Part shown: positions 4,957-5,941 of the stretch, in pieces | Layout of the letters: each line of letters begins with the position of its first letter | How positions within the stretch are numbered: the first letter of the stretch is position 1 | Assembly: GCA_021826605.1 (NCBI GenBank) | Contig: JAKAZF010000202.1 | Coordinates: 1 to 5,941 of the forward strand | Source: Planctomycetota bacterium | Lineage (GTDB): Bacteria; Planctomycetota; Phycisphaerae; WQYP01 | Direction of reading: 5' to 3' | Length of the DNA stretch: 5,941 bases | Program-made: the position numbers and the translations under genes | The notes under the pieces: generated by a model | Database searches by the model: none | Told to the model about the DNA's origin: nothing | What the model saw: the letters and a program-made list of their open reading frames with translations, nothing else

Positions 4957-5941
4957 TCGTACCGCATCCGGAGAATCTGTTTATGGATTTGGCGCAGCGG
5001 ATTTCCGCCAATGGCGTTGAAGCTGTTAAATTGGAAAAGGCCGCGGGGCGAATTCTGGCCAGGCCCGTGTTCGCGGATCGCGATAGCCCGCCGTTTGATT
5101 GCAGTTCCATGGACGGATTCGCCGTGCGAATTTGTGATCTGACGAGTGACGGGTTACCGGTGCGTGGCGAGGCTCTTATTGGACAAAAGCCACCGACCCT
5201 CGAAGCATTAACCGCCATGCGCATTTCCACGGGCAGTCCGATTCCAGAAAATGCGGACACGGTCGTGCCGGTTGAACACGTCAGTCAACATCATGGGCGG
5301 ATATTATTATTGGCTGGCAATCAGCCGCGTGTCGGCGATCATATTCGCCGACGCGGAGAGAATGTTACCGCGGGGAAGATGGTTGTATCAGGAGGTGCGA
5401 TCCTTGGTCCGGCAAACATGGGTGCTCTGGCGGCATTTGGAGAATCCAAACCAGTACTCTATCGCCGATTGCGGGTGGCTGTCATCACCACGGGTAATGA
5501 ATTGCTTCAGATGGGTTCGGAACCTGAGCCATGGCGCATCATGGATAGCAATTCGTCGGCATTATGCGCAGCAGTTTCAATTGTTCCATGGTTGAAATTG
5601 GAAATGCGTGATCGTGTTGGCGATGCTCCAGCTTTAATTAAGGATGTCATGGAAATGGCCTTGCTGCGGGTGGATGTGGTGCTGACCACGGGGGGCGTAT
5701 CGAAGGGGCAGCGTGATTTTATTCCGGATGCCGTCCGTTCATTGGGTGGGGAGATTGTGTTTCATCATCTGCCAATTAAACCCGGAGGCCCGGTGCTCGG
5801 TGCTCTGGCGGATGGACGCGCGATTATCGGATTGCCGGGAAATCCGGTATCAGCCTTGGTCGTATGGAGGCGGTTTGTGTTGCCGTGCCTGGCGCGTCAT
5901 ACAGGCTGTACACAATCAATCGGAGCACGATACCGGGTTGA
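4953..5941 (+). CDS. moeA: Molybdopterin molybdenumtransferase MoeA (partial, C-terminus outside window)
   Basis: MoeA inserts molybdate into adenylated molybdopterin with release of AMP, giving Moco. The frame is open from GTG 4953 to the right edge: 329 codons of the ~400 usual. Motifs in order: SSMDGFAV (51-58, with the conserved Asp54), STGSPIPENADTVVPVE (92-108), RRRGENVTAG, ITTGNEL (178-184), DSNSSAL, TTGGVSKGQRDF (245-256) in the MoaB/MogA-like domain, KPGGP (276-280) and GLPGNPVSA (293-301). Domains I to III are thus mostly present, and domain IV would start just beyond the edge. Two positions differ from the common consensus: GGVSVG reads GGVSKG, and KPGKP reads KPGGP, losing the second lysine. 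The GTG overlaps the moaE stop by four bases (GTGA), consistent with a single coupled operon. The shorter plus-strand frame at 5251-5595 is a shadow of this gene. Whether this is the Mo- or W-inserting type cannot be told from sequence alone. Confidence 0.93.
   Translation, partial: MIVPHPENLFMDLAQRISANGVEAVKLEKAAGRILARPVFADRDSPPFDCSSMDGFAVRICDLTSDGLPVRGEALIGQKPPTLEALTAMRISTGSPIPENADTVVPVEHVSQHHGRILLLAGNQPRVGDHIRRRGENVTAGKMVVSGGAILGPANMGALAAFGESKPVLYRRLRVAVITTGNELLQMGSEPEPWRIMDSNSSALCAAVSIVPWLKLEMRDRVGDAPALIKDVMEMALLRVDVVLTTGGVSKGQRDFIPDAVRSLGGEIVFHHLPIKPGGPVLGALADGRAIIGLPGNPVSALVVWRRFVLPCLARHTGCTQSIGARYRV

Overview
This window most likely comes from a planctomycete chromosome, possibly of the Phycisphaerae or a related deep branch. 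This is inferred from protein style, not from a search. The cues are a secreted prenyltransferase/squalene-oxidase-repeat protein ending in the style of planctomycete DUF4159 proteins, a MiaB with an enlarged TRAM region, and a MoaA with GGDPT in place of the usual GGEP. Base composition is moderately GC-rich by eye and even across the window. I see no sign of mobile DNA, tRNA, rRNA or CRISPR.

Layout. Positions 1-920 hold the 5' part of a minus-strand gene that runs off the left edge; it encodes an exported alpha/alpha-barrel-type protein. A divergent intergenic region follows (about 921-1112). The rest is on the plus strand. miaB (1113-2765) encodes the tRNA methylthiotransferase. A 210-base gap (2766-2975) contains several nested inverted repeats and looks like a structured mRNA leader. 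Then comes a tight molybdenum-cofactor operon: moaA (2976-3944), a small CXXC-less carboxymuconolactone decarboxylase-family gene (3951-4301), moaD (4301-4546), moaE (4543-4956) and moeA (4953 to the right edge, incomplete).

How the genes work together. MoaA starts Moco synthesis by rearranging GTP to the 3',8-cyclo intermediate. MoaC, absent from this window, would convert that to cPMP. MoaD, carrying a C-terminal thiocarboxylate, and MoaE form molybdopterin synthase, which adds the dithiolene sulfurs. MoeA inserts molybdenum into adenylated molybdopterin. The last four genes overlap by 1 to 4 bases at each junction, and the gap between moaA and the second gene is only 6 bases, so the block is very probably one translationally coupled transcript. 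The small CMD-family protein sits inside this block with the family's Glu and His kept but both redox cysteines lost; its role is unknown.

Most interesting points: the foldable moaA leader, a candidate Moco riboswitch or another regulatory RNA; the cysteine-less CMD protein embedded in the Moco operon; the GGE-to-GGD change in MoaA; and the insertion in the MiaB TRAM domain.
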